Below, piece after piece: positions 1 to 5,386 of a stretch of 5,968 nt of DNA (its first letter is position 1; each line of letters begins with the position of its first letter). Origin of the DNA: Brevundimonas sp. (GTDB lineage: Bacteria > Pseudomonadota > Alphaproteobacteria > Caulobacterales > Caulobacteraceae); assembly GCA_012270135.1 (NCBI GenBank), contig JAAXIW010000270.1:1-5968 (forward strand), read 5' to 3'. The position numbers and the translations under genes are program-made. A model generated the notes under the pieces. That model did not search any database. It saw only the letters and a list, made by a program, of their open reading frames with translations, and was not told the origin of the DNA.

Positions 1-344
1 ACCAGGGCGTCGGCTGCTCCAAGGTGCCCGACATCCATGACGTCGGCCTGATGGAGGACCGCGCCACCCTGCGCATCTCCTCCCAGCACATGGCCAACTG
101 GCTGCTGCACGGCGTCTGCACCGCCGAACAGGTCGACGCCGCCTTGCTCCGCATGGCCGCCCGGGTCGACGCCCAGAACGCCGCCGATCCCCTCTACCGC
201 CCCATGGCGCCCGACCCGGCCGCCAGCCTCGCCTTCCAGGCCGCCCGCGCCCTCGTCTTCGAGGGCGCCGCCCAGCCCAACGGCTACACCGAGCCGCGCC
301 TGCACCGCTTCCGGCTGGAGGCGAAGACGGGAAGGAGGCAGTAG
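1..344 (+). CDS. glcB: Malate synthase G, C-terminal fragment (5' end outside window)
   Basis: Malate synthase G condenses glyoxylate with acetyl-CoA to give malate in the cytoplasm, as part of the glyoxylate bypass and glycolate use. The visible 113 residues begin in frame at base 3 (QGVGCSKVPD) and end at a TAG at 342-344. They carry the family's near-invariant C-terminal blocks: GCSKVPDIHDVGLMEDRATL, then RISSQHMANWL, then DPLYRPMAPD and QPNGYTEP. By comparison with E. coli GlcB, the Asp of MEDRATL (codon 57-59) corresponds to the catalytic base Asp631, and the Cys of GCSKVP (codon 15-17) to Cys617. The gene is complete at its 3' end and cut only by the window edge, so the GTG at 24 is an internal codon and not a start. 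The last codons (Gln-stop, CAGTAG) lie inside a GCAGTAG heptamer repeat, so the tail may have been remodelled by the repeat. Identification is firm. Confidence 0.96.
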   Translation, partial: QGVGCSKVPDIHDVGLMEDRATLRISSQHMANWLLHGVCTAEQVDAALLRMAARVDAQNAADPLYRPMAPDPAASLAFQAARALVFEGAAQPNGYTEPRLHRFRLEAKTGRRQ

Positions 345-351
345 GCAGTAG
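338..351 (+). repeat. Two tandem GCAGTAG heptamers at the end of glcB
   Basis: Two exact tandem copies of GCAGTAG occupy 338-344 and 345-351, followed by a further G. The first copy supplies the last Gln codon and the TAG stop of malate synthase. The 15-base block 338-352 is perfectly complementary to 419-433 (and equally to 426-440 and 433-447) in the inverted array downstream, so a transcript running past glcB could form a long stem here. Confidence 0.9.
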
Positions 352-396
352 GCTACAGGTGGACGGGGAAAGCAGAAGATTTGGCATTGGGCGGGC

Positions 397-452
<56 letters not shown>

Positions 453-461
453 CCCTCGCAC

Positions 462-468
462 CTACTGC
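462..468 (-). repeat. Isolated heptamer copy carrying the stop codon of the membrane fusion protein gene
   Basis: Read on the minus strand, this is GCAGTAG, the same heptamer as at 338-351. Its last three bases are the TAG stop of the HlyD/PrtE-type gene, and the preceding CAG is its final Gln codon. It is separated from the five-copy array by 14 bases (448-461). Confidence 0.85.
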
Positions 469-1838
469 TCGCTCCCCGACCGCCAAAGATTGTTCGTCAG
501 CGGTTCGAGCAGGTAGCTCAGAGCGGTGCGCTTGCGCAGCAGGATGATGACCTCGACCGGGGCGCCGGGGCGCAGGGTGTTGGCCGAGCGGCCCAGCTTG
601 GCCATCTCCTCCGCCGGCACGACGATCTCGGCGCGGAAATAGCTTGCCCCGGTCTCCTCCTGGGTGAAGCTGTCGGCGGAGATGCGGTTGACCCGGCCGT
701 GGATGGTGGGCGGATTGCGTTCGCGCAGGCCCGGGAACCGGACCTCGGTGCTCTGCCCGACGCGCAGGTTGTCGACGTCGTTGGGGCTGATCTGGGCGAC
801 GATGATCTGCGAGGCGTCGTCCGGCACGATCTCCATCAGGGTCTGGCCCGGCTGGATGACGCCGCCCTGGGTGAAGATGGTCAGGCCGACGACCTGTCCG
901 GAGGCCGGGGCCCGAACCTCGCTGCCGGCGATCTGGGAACGCAGTTCCGCCAGCCGCGGCCGCAGCTCGTTCAGCTGCACGTCGATCTGGCGCAGCTGGT
1001 CGGCCACGTCCTCGTTCATCTCTGTCGAGACGCCGGACATCTGCAGCCGGGCTTCGCCTACGGCCTCGCGCGAGCGCGCGATCTGGGCCCGCAGCGAACC
1101 GAGTTCCCCATCCAATTGGGCCGCCGTCCGCTCCAGCGCCCGCACCCGGGTCATCGGCGCGAAGCCCTTCTCGGCCAGGCTGCGCATGCCGGCGAGTTCC
1201 TCCTGAATCAGCCGCTGCTGCTCGATATTGCTGGCGATCTGCCGCTCGTAGCCCTGGATTTGCTCATTGAGCTGGGCGATCCGCTGACTGAGCACGGCCG
1301 TTTCCGTGGACCGCCCGGTGCGCCGGGCGCCGAATTGCAGCTGCTGGATGCGCAGCGATTCCCGCGCCAGCGCCGCGTCCTCGGGTGGCAGGTCGGCGAA
1401 CTCCGGCGGGACCGGAATGCCGCGCAGGCCGTCGCGCTCGGCGACCAGCCGGGCCCGCTGGGCCAGCAGGGCGTAGACCTGGCTGGCCACGCCGCGCTCG
1501 GTCGCGCGCAGTTCGCCGCTCGAGAGCGTCAGGAGGACCTGGCCGCGCTCGACCGCGTCCCCCTCCGCGACATGCAGGGCGCTGACCACGCCGCCCTCGC
1601 GGTGTTGGACCGCCTGCCGGTTGCCGGAAACGGCCACCTGTCCCTGGCCGTAAGCGCCCGCGTCAAGCGGCGCGAAGGCGGCCCAGCCGATGAAGATGCC
1701 GAAGAACAGCAGGATGATCACGCCGCCGACGATCAGTTCGCGGCGCGGCGTGTCGGACACGGCGACGGGGTCCGGCGGAGGCGGCTGCGGGGAAGCGGGC
1801 CCGGCGGAGGCGGCGCCCGGAGCGGCGGCGTCGGTCAT
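462..1838 (-). CDS. Type I secretion membrane fusion protein, HlyD/PrtE family
   Basis: This 458-residue periplasmic adaptor would link the inner-membrane ABC exporter to a TolC-like outer-membrane channel, completing a type I secretion conduit. Residues 1-33 are a Pro/Ala-rich cytoplasmic tail, and about 34-56 form one membrane anchor (ELIVGGVIILLFFGIFIGWA). Residues 72-105 are the first half of the lipoyl-like domain (REGGVVSALHVAEGDAVERG). About 110-305 is a long Gln/Glu/Arg-rich helical hairpin of coiled-coil type. The second lipoyl half follows at 308-339 (VRAPASGQVVGL), then the beta-barrel region with EVRFPG and GAPVEVII. Length and order match PrtE/HlyD adaptors. The ATG overlaps the TGA of the upstream ABC gene as ATGA (1838-1835). 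No good ribosome binding site precedes it, so translational coupling is likely. The stop lies inside a GCAGTAG heptamer. The cargo is not indicated. RsaE-like S-layer export and RTX protein export are both possible. Confidence 0.93.
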   Translation of the reverse strand: MTDAAAPGAASAGPASPQPPPPDPVAVSDTPRRELIVGGVIILLFFGIFIGWAAFAPLDAGAYGQGQVAVSGNRQAVQHREGGVVSALHVAEGDAVERGQVLLTLSSGELRATERGVASQVYALLAQRARLVAERDGLRGIPVPPEFADLPPEDAALARESLRIQQLQFGARRTGRSTETAVLSQRIAQLNEQIQGYERQIASNIEQQRLIQEELAGMRSLAEKGFAPMTRVRALERTAAQLDGELGSLRAQIARSREAVGEARLQMSGVSTEMNEDVADQLRQIDVQLNELRPRLAELRSQIAGSEVRAPASGQVVGLTIFTQGGVIQPGQTLMEIVPDDASQIIVAQISPNDVDNLRVGQSTEVRFPGLRERNPPTIHGRVNRISADSFTQEETGASYFRAEIVVPAEEMAKLGRSANTLRPGAPVEVIILLRKRTALSYLLEPLTNNLWRSGSEQ

Positions 1839-3643
1839 TGGGCGCGCCGCTGGGTCTGGGTCGGATCGGCGAGCCGGGTCACATTGGCCGCCGGCTGGCC
1901 GGGCGCGCCGGGCGCCGGGGTCGCGCCCTTGGGCGAGGCCGCCCGCATCCGCTCGAGCACCTCCTCGCGCGGCCCTTCCATCTGGACCACGCCCTCGCGC
2001 ATCATCAGCAGCCGGTCGACCCGGGCCAGGACCCCGGCCCGGTGGGCGATGATGACCACGGACGCGCCACGGGCCGCGGCCCCGAGGATGGCCTGCATCA
2101 GCGCCGCCTCGCCTTCCTGGTCGAGGTTGGAGTTCGGTTCGTCGAGCACCAGCAGGACCGGATCGCCGTACAGGGCCCGGGCCAGGGCCACGCGCTGGGC
2201 CTGGCCGGCGGACAGTCCTTGGCCGAACGGGCCGAGCACGGTGTCATAGCCGTTCGGCAGGCGCAGGATCAGCTCGTGCGCCCCGGCCGCCATGGCCGCC
2301 TTGACGGCGTCCCGATCGGCGGTCTCCTGATCGACGCCGGTGGCGGTGGCGAAGCGCGAGATATTGTCCTTGATCGAACCGGCGAACAGGCTGGGGACCT
2401 GGGGGAGGTAGCCGATCCAGCGCGCCAGCTCGTCGCCCTCGCGGGCCTCGTATTCGGCCCCGTCCAGCCGCACCGTGCCCGCCTGGGGCCTGAGCGCGCC
2501 GGCGATGACGCGGGCGAGGGTGGTCTTGCCCGAACCGCTGGCCCCGACCACGCCGAGGGTCTGGCCGGGCTTGAGCGCGAAACTGACCGAGCGCAGCTGG
2601 GGCGACTCCGTGTCGGGGAATTTCACCGACACCGCCTCGACCTGCAGCTTACCCTTCGGATCCGGCAGGGAGGTCCGTTCGCGCTCCACCGCCGCCGTGC
2701 TGGCGAACAGCTCGGTCATGGTCTTCCAGCTCGCGGCCGCCTGAACCAGGGTCGGCCAGACGCCGACCAGGGTCTCGATCGGGGCCACGGCGCGGCTGAG
2801 CAGCACCGAGGAGGCGATGATGGCGCCGGGCGAGATGTCGCCGCGCACCGCCAGCAGGGCGGCGAGGCCGAGGGCGGCCGACTGCAGGGTCAGGCGGAGA
2901 AACTTGATCGCGCCGGAATACTTGCCGCCGGTCAACTGGGCGTCGGCCTGGGCGGCGGTGGCGTTGCGGCGCTGCTCGATCTGGCGGGCGATGGACGATT
3001 GCCGCATGCCAAGCGCCCGCACGACCTCGGTCTGGCCGGCGATGGCCTCCTGGGCCGAATAGGCCGCGTTCTGGGATTGCATGGCCTTGCCGAGCCGCGG
3101 ACGGGTGTCGCGCTCGTTCAGCCAGGCGAGGCTGAACAGGACAATGGCGCCGACCAGGGTCAGCACGCCGATGGCTGGATGCAGCAGGAAGCAGCAGCCG
3201 AGGTAGATCGGGGTCCAGGGCGCGTCGAACAGGGCCAGCATGCCCTGGCCGCCGATGGCGCCGCGGACGTTGTCGAACTCGCGCAGGGCCTGGGTGTTCG
3301 GCGATTTGGCCTGCAGGTCCATGACCCGGGCCAGCACCTTGCCCGACAGCATACGGTCCAGCCTCAGCCCGGCGCGAAGCATCAGCCGGCCCCTCAGCCA
3401 GTCGAGACCGGCGAGGGCGGCGAGGGCGAAGACCGCGACGATGGTGATCAGCGCCAGCGTCGTCAGTCCACCGGTTGGCACGACACGGTCGTAGACCTGC
3501 ATCATGTAGATGGTCGGGGTCAGGTAGAGCAGGTTGACCAGGGCCGAGAACACCGCCGCCCACAGGAAGTGGCTGCGGCACGCCCGAAGCGCCTCGGCCA
3601 GGGGCTCCGTGCCCGGTTTGCTGGGAAGCAGGTTCTTCAACAC
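1835..3643 (-). CDS. Type I secretion ABC transporter (permease/ATPase), PrtD/RsaD type
   Basis: This 602-residue inner-membrane half-transporter would dimerise and use ATP to export a protein with a C-terminal signal directly out of the cell. Residues 1-300 are the membrane domain, with about six hydrophobic segments (near 28-48, 61-81, 137-156, 157-176, 247-267, 270-292). The early motif TPTIYMMQVYDRVVP is typical of the PrtD family, and there is no N-terminal peptidase (C39) domain. The ATPase domain is intact: Walker A GASGSGKT 367-374, Q-loop Gln415, signature LSAGQ 477-481, Walker B VLLVLDEP with Glu502, D-loop about 504-508, and switch His534. A Pro/Ala-rich tail follows from about 569. 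The start is GTG (3643-3641), the first possible start after an in-frame TAG at 3679-3677. A TTG follows directly as codon 2. The nearest AGGA lies about 11 nt upstream, a weakly placed ribosome site. It is first in the operon with the fusion protein gene (ATGA overlap). No outer-membrane partner or substrate is in view. Confidence 0.94.
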   Translation of the reverse strand: MLKNLLPSKPGTEPLAEALRACRSHFLWAAVFSALVNLLYLTPTIYMMQVYDRVVPTGGLTTLALITIVAVFALAALAGLDWLRGRLMLRAGLRLDRMLSGKVLARVMDLQAKSPNTQALREFDNVRGAIGGQGMLALFDAPWTPIYLGCCFLLHPAIGVLTLVGAIVLFSLAWLNERDTRPRLGKAMQSQNAAYSAQEAIAGQTEVVRALGMRQSSIARQIEQRRNATAAQADAQLTGGKYSGAIKFLRLTLQSAALGLAALLAVRGDISPGAIIASSVLLSRAVAPIETLVGVWPTLVQAAASWKTMTELFASTAAVERERTSLPDPKGKLQVEAVSVKFPDTESPQLRSVSFALKPGQTLGVVGASGSGKTTLARVIAGALRPQAGTVRLDGAEYEAREGDELARWIGYLPQVPSLFAGSIKDNISRFATATGVDQETADRDAVKAAMAAGAHELILRLPNGYDTVLGPFGQGLSAGQAQRVALARALYGDPVLLVLDEPNSNLDQEGEAALMQAILGAAARGASVVIIAHRAGVLARVDRLLMMREGVVQMEGPREEVLERMRAASPKGATPAPGAPGQPAANVTRLADPTQTQRRAQ

Positions 3644-3728
3644 GGAGAGGCGGTTCCTGACACTGGGGCGGCCAGTCTAACGGCTTGGCGCGGCAACAGA
3701 TAGACGATGGATTCCGAACCACAATCGG

Positions 3729-3758
3729 CCGTCCGGACTCCCACGGACGGAAGCCGTG
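3729..3758. other. Two mutually exclusive hairpins in the divergent leader
   Basis: CCGTCCG (3729-3735) pairs perfectly with CGGACGG (3744-3750) around an 8-base loop. An alternative stem pairs CACGG (3742-3746) with CCGTG (3754-3758), and the two share bases 3744-3746, so only one can form. On the minus strand they would fall in the untranslated leader of the ABC transporter gene if transcription starts at or above 3758. There is no T-run. A regulatory role is possible but unproven. Confidence 0.3.
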
Positions 3759-3772
3759 CAAACCCCGGTCCA
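3757..3772 (-). promoter_or_regulatory. Possible sigma-54-type -24/-12 element facing the secretion operon
   Basis: Read on the minus strand, 3772-3757 is TGGACCGGGGTTTGCA. Against the sigma-54 consensus TGGCACGNNNNTTGCW it matches 10 of 12 defined positions and keeps the key GG and GC doublets with exactly 10 bases between them. The predicted transcript start, near 3746, would leave a leader of about 100 nt before the GTG of the ABC gene. I saw no convincing sigma-70 promoter on this strand and no clear IHF or enhancer site, so this remains a candidate based on one match. Confidence 0.3.
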
Positions 3773-3793
3773 AACGCGCCTGCAGGATATCGG

Positions 3794-3823
3794 TTGACTC
3801 GGTCACACAGTATGCGCCATACA
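3794..3823 (+). promoter_or_regulatory. Candidate promoter for padR-type regulator gene
   Basis: TTGACT (3794-3799) is a near-consensus -35 box. With an 18-base spacer the -10 would be CATACA (3818-3823), a weak match. Transcription would then start near 3830, about 30 nt before the ATG chosen at 3861. The -10 is embedded in the palindrome described separately, which suits repression by a bound dimer. Confidence 0.45.
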
Positions 3824-3844
3824 CTGTATGACACACACTATGTG
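3805..3844 (+). promoter_or_regulatory. Likely PadR operator: three direct decamers and a 13-bp palindrome
   Basis: Three related decamers lie in the same orientation: ACACAGTATG (3805-3814), ACACTGTATG (3821-3830) and ACACACTATG (3833-3842). The second and third each differ from the first by one base. The middle one forms the right part of a perfect palindrome, CATACACTGTATG (3818-3830, central C). Two smaller inverted repeats flank it: GTATG-CGC-CATAC (3810-3822) and CACA-CTA-TGTG (3834-3844). PadR-family proteins typically bind dyads rich in ATGT/ACAT-like half-sites in their own promoters. The overlap with the -10 region and expected transcript start supports autorepression. Confidence 0.55.
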
Positions 3845-3860
3845 GCGAGCAGGGAAGCCG

Positions 3861-4190
3861 ATGATCGTCGATCCGGAATTGTATGAATCGATGCGGCTGG
3901 AGCTCCGGCGCGGCTCGCTGGTGCTGGCCGTCCTGGCTCGCCTGCGGGAGGAGCGCTACGGCTACACCCTGCGGCAGGCCTTGGCTTCGGACGGGCTCGA
4001 GATGGAGGAGAGCACCCTCTATCCGCTGCTGCGCCGGCTGGAGAGCCAGGGCCTGCTGACCAGCGAGTGGCGCGAGGAAGAGAAGCGCAAGAAGCGCTTC
4101 TACCGGCTGTCGCCGATGGGCGAGGCCATGCTGTCGGCGCTGGCTGACGAATGGCGGGGCATCAACGCCTCGCTCGACAAGATTCTCTGA
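3861..4190 (+). CDS. PadR-family transcriptional regulator
   Basis: This is a cytoplasmic DNA-binding repressor of 109 residues. The winged helix spans about 14-88. It opens LRRGSLVLAVLARL, contains YGYTLRQAL, has the hallmark recognition-helix segment STLYPLLRRLESQGLL (51-66), and then a basic wing with KRKKRFYRLSPMGE. A single short C-terminal helix follows, as in the short PadR subfamily. I chose the ATG at 3861 because AGGGA lies about 5 nt upstream, the protein then begins just before the conserved domain, and the predicted transcript start (near 3830) lies after or at the upstream ATG at 3828. The 3828 start would add 11 residues encoded by the putative operator. Its stop is 23 nt before the next gene, a HAAS-like membrane protein and the usual partner of such regulators. 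It probably represses its own operon. The ligand or signal is unknown, and the divergent secretion operon is a possible second target. Confidence 0.9.
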   Translation: MIVDPELYESMRLELRRGSLVLAVLARLREERYGYTLRQALASDGLEMEESTLYPLLRRLESQGLLTSEWREEEKRKKRFYRLSPMGEAMLSALADEWRGINASLDKIL

Positions 4191-4213
4191 AACCGGGGGT
4201 GGAAGAAGACGCC

Positions 4214-5329
4214 ATGGACCTGATCGACCGATACCTGAATGCCGTCGCGGCCCAACTGTCACAGGACGAACGCGACGACATCGTCGCCGAGCTGCGCGAC
4301 CTGATCCTGAGCCGGTTCGAGGCGAAGGAAGTGGAACTGGGGCGGACCCTGACCGACGACGAGAAGGAGGCCATTCTGCACGAGATCGGCCATCCGCTGG
4401 TGGTGGCCGCGCGGTATCGCAAGGGGCCGGACTCGCTGATCGGGCCGGAGTTGTTCCCCTACTGGCTGTTCGGGGTGAAGGCGGGGTTGCTGGTGCTGCT
4501 GGCGGTTCACGCTATCGGCCTGTTCATTCACCTGATCAGCGGACCCGAGGACGCGGGTCGGGCGATCAGCCACGCTTTTCACGGCGTCTTCGGCTCCGGC
4601 CTGACCTTGATCGGTGCGGCCACGCTGGCGGCGGCGATCTTCGAGCACTACGGCGTGCGGCCGAAATGGCTGACTCAATGGCGGGTGAAGGACCTCGGCG
4701 CCTTCGGCCTGTCCGATCCGGCGGTCTGGGGCGCTTCGGTGGCCGGGACGGACAAGGCGAAACAGACCTGGATGCCGCGGTCGCGGAAAGGCTGGCCGGG
4801 TGGAGAGTATCTGTTCTCCTTCCTGGCGACCGGCGTCTTCGTGCTGTGGTGGATCGGCGTCATCCACTTCCCGAGGCTGTTCCATGTCGGGCTGCGCGGC
4901 GAGGACGCGGTAGTCACCGGCGCACCGATCTGGACGACCCTCTACGGCGCCATCCTGTTCTACGCCCTGGCCCAGATGGCCGTCGACCTGGCCAGCCTGG
5001 CCCGGCCCACGGCGTTGCGGATGCGGGCCGCCGCCCAGGTCGCCATCGCCGGGGTCGGCCTGTGGCTGACCTGGACGATCTTTGAGGCCGGCCACTGGTT
5101 CACCCTGACCCGCGACGGCGAGTCGGCCCCGATCGCCGGCGACTGGGTGCTGCTCGACTTCGACCGGTTGCGGGCGCTGGGCGACGGCACGCGGGATCTG
5201 GTCGGCGTCGCCAGCACCCTGTCTCTGGTCATGACCTGGGTGCTGGCCTTCGTGGCGGTCACCCTGGTGTTCAAGATCGTCGCCAATCTGTGGCGGGTGG
5301 TCCAACCGGAGATCCGTCCGGCAGGCTGA
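4214..5329 (+). CDS. HAAS/DUF1700-like multi-pass membrane protein, likely partner of the PadR regulator
   Basis: The protein has 371 residues. Residues 1-70 form a soluble, charged helical domain (MDLIDRYLNAVAAQL, then DERDDIVAELRDLILSR and ILHEIGHPLVVAARYR). This pattern resembles the HAAS (formerly DUF1700) and permease-prefix domains, which are often encoded beside PadR regulators. About six hydrophobic segments follow (near 84-108, 124-145, 201-219, 242-262, 274-298, 335-361). They are separated by a soluble stretch at 146-198, rich in Trp and basic residues, and another at 299-332. I see no transporter or enzyme motif. The chosen ATG (4214) has a purine-rich GGAAGAAG just upstream and begins exactly at the conserved domain. 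An earlier ATG at 4151 lies inside the regulator gene and would add unrelated sequence. In such pairs the helical domain is thought to sense or relay membrane state to the regulator. That role is inferred, and the biochemical function is unknown. Confidence 0.8.
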   Translation: MDLIDRYLNAVAAQLSQDERDDIVAELRDLILSRFEAKEVELGRTLTDDEKEAILHEIGHPLVVAARYRKGPDSLIGPELFPYWLFGVKAGLLVLLAVHAIGLFIHLISGPEDAGRAISHAFHGVFGSGLTLIGAATLAAAIFEHYGVRPKWLTQWRVKDLGAFGLSDPAVWGASVAGTDKAKQTWMPRSRKGWPGGEYLFSFLATGVFVLWWIGVIHFPRLFHVGLRGEDAVVTGAPIWTTLYGAILFYALAQMAVDLASLARPTALRMRAAAQVAIAGVGLWLTWTIFEAGHWFTLTRDGESAPIAGDWVLLDFDRLRALGDGTRDLVGVASTLSLVMTWVLAFVAVTLVFKIVANLWRVVQPEIRPAG

Positions 5330-5385
5330 CAGAACCGTCATGTAGCCGCCCTTCTTCCGCCGGAAGTTGTCGGGCAAGCTGACAG
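5316..5385 (+). repeat. Imperfect 17-base direct repeat flanking the intergenic gap
   Basis: The block 5316-5332 (GTCCGGCAGGCTGACAG) recurs at 5369-5385 (GTCGGGCAAGCTGACAG) with 15 of 17 identical bases, offset by 53 bases. The first copy spans the stop codon of the membrane protein gene. The second ends one base before the ATG of the ketosynthase gene. It may be a remnant of a small duplication or chance. Confidence 0.5.
5348..5375 (+). other. Weak stem-loop between membrane protein and ketosynthase genes
   Basis: CTTCC (5354-5358) and GGAAG (5362-5366) pair around a GCC loop, and GCCC (5348-5351) can pair with GGGC (5372-5375) outside it, giving an interrupted stem. No T-run follows, so this does not look like a strong terminator, and read-through into the ketosynthase gene is plausible. 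Confidence 0.3.
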
Positions 5386-5386
5386 G

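Noticed and set aside
1838..3703. Long plus-strand open frame of 621 codons opposite the ABC transporter gene
   Set aside because: The opposite strand encodes an ABC transporter with all ATPase motifs intact. This frame is Gly/Arg/Gln-rich without motifs.
3637..3834. Small minus-strand open frame of 65 codons in the divergent region
   Set aside because: It overlaps the operator, promoter and hairpins and the start of the ABC gene in another frame, has no clear ribosome site, and shows no recognisable sequence.
3828..3860. Upstream start (ATG 3828) for the PadR gene
   Set aside because: It would translate the operator-like repeats, lies at or before the likely transcript start, and lacks a ribosome site, while the ATG at 3861 has AGGGA at good spacing.
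4151..4213. Upstream start (ATG 4151) for the membrane protein
   Set aside because: It lies inside the PadR gene in another frame and adds 21 residues unrelated to the conserved domain. The ATG at 4214 has a purine-rich site.
2649..4262. Minus-strand open frame of 537 codons across the divergent region
   Set aside because: It runs in another frame of the ABC gene, across the control region and antisense to the PadR gene. Its composition is of a GC-frame shadow.
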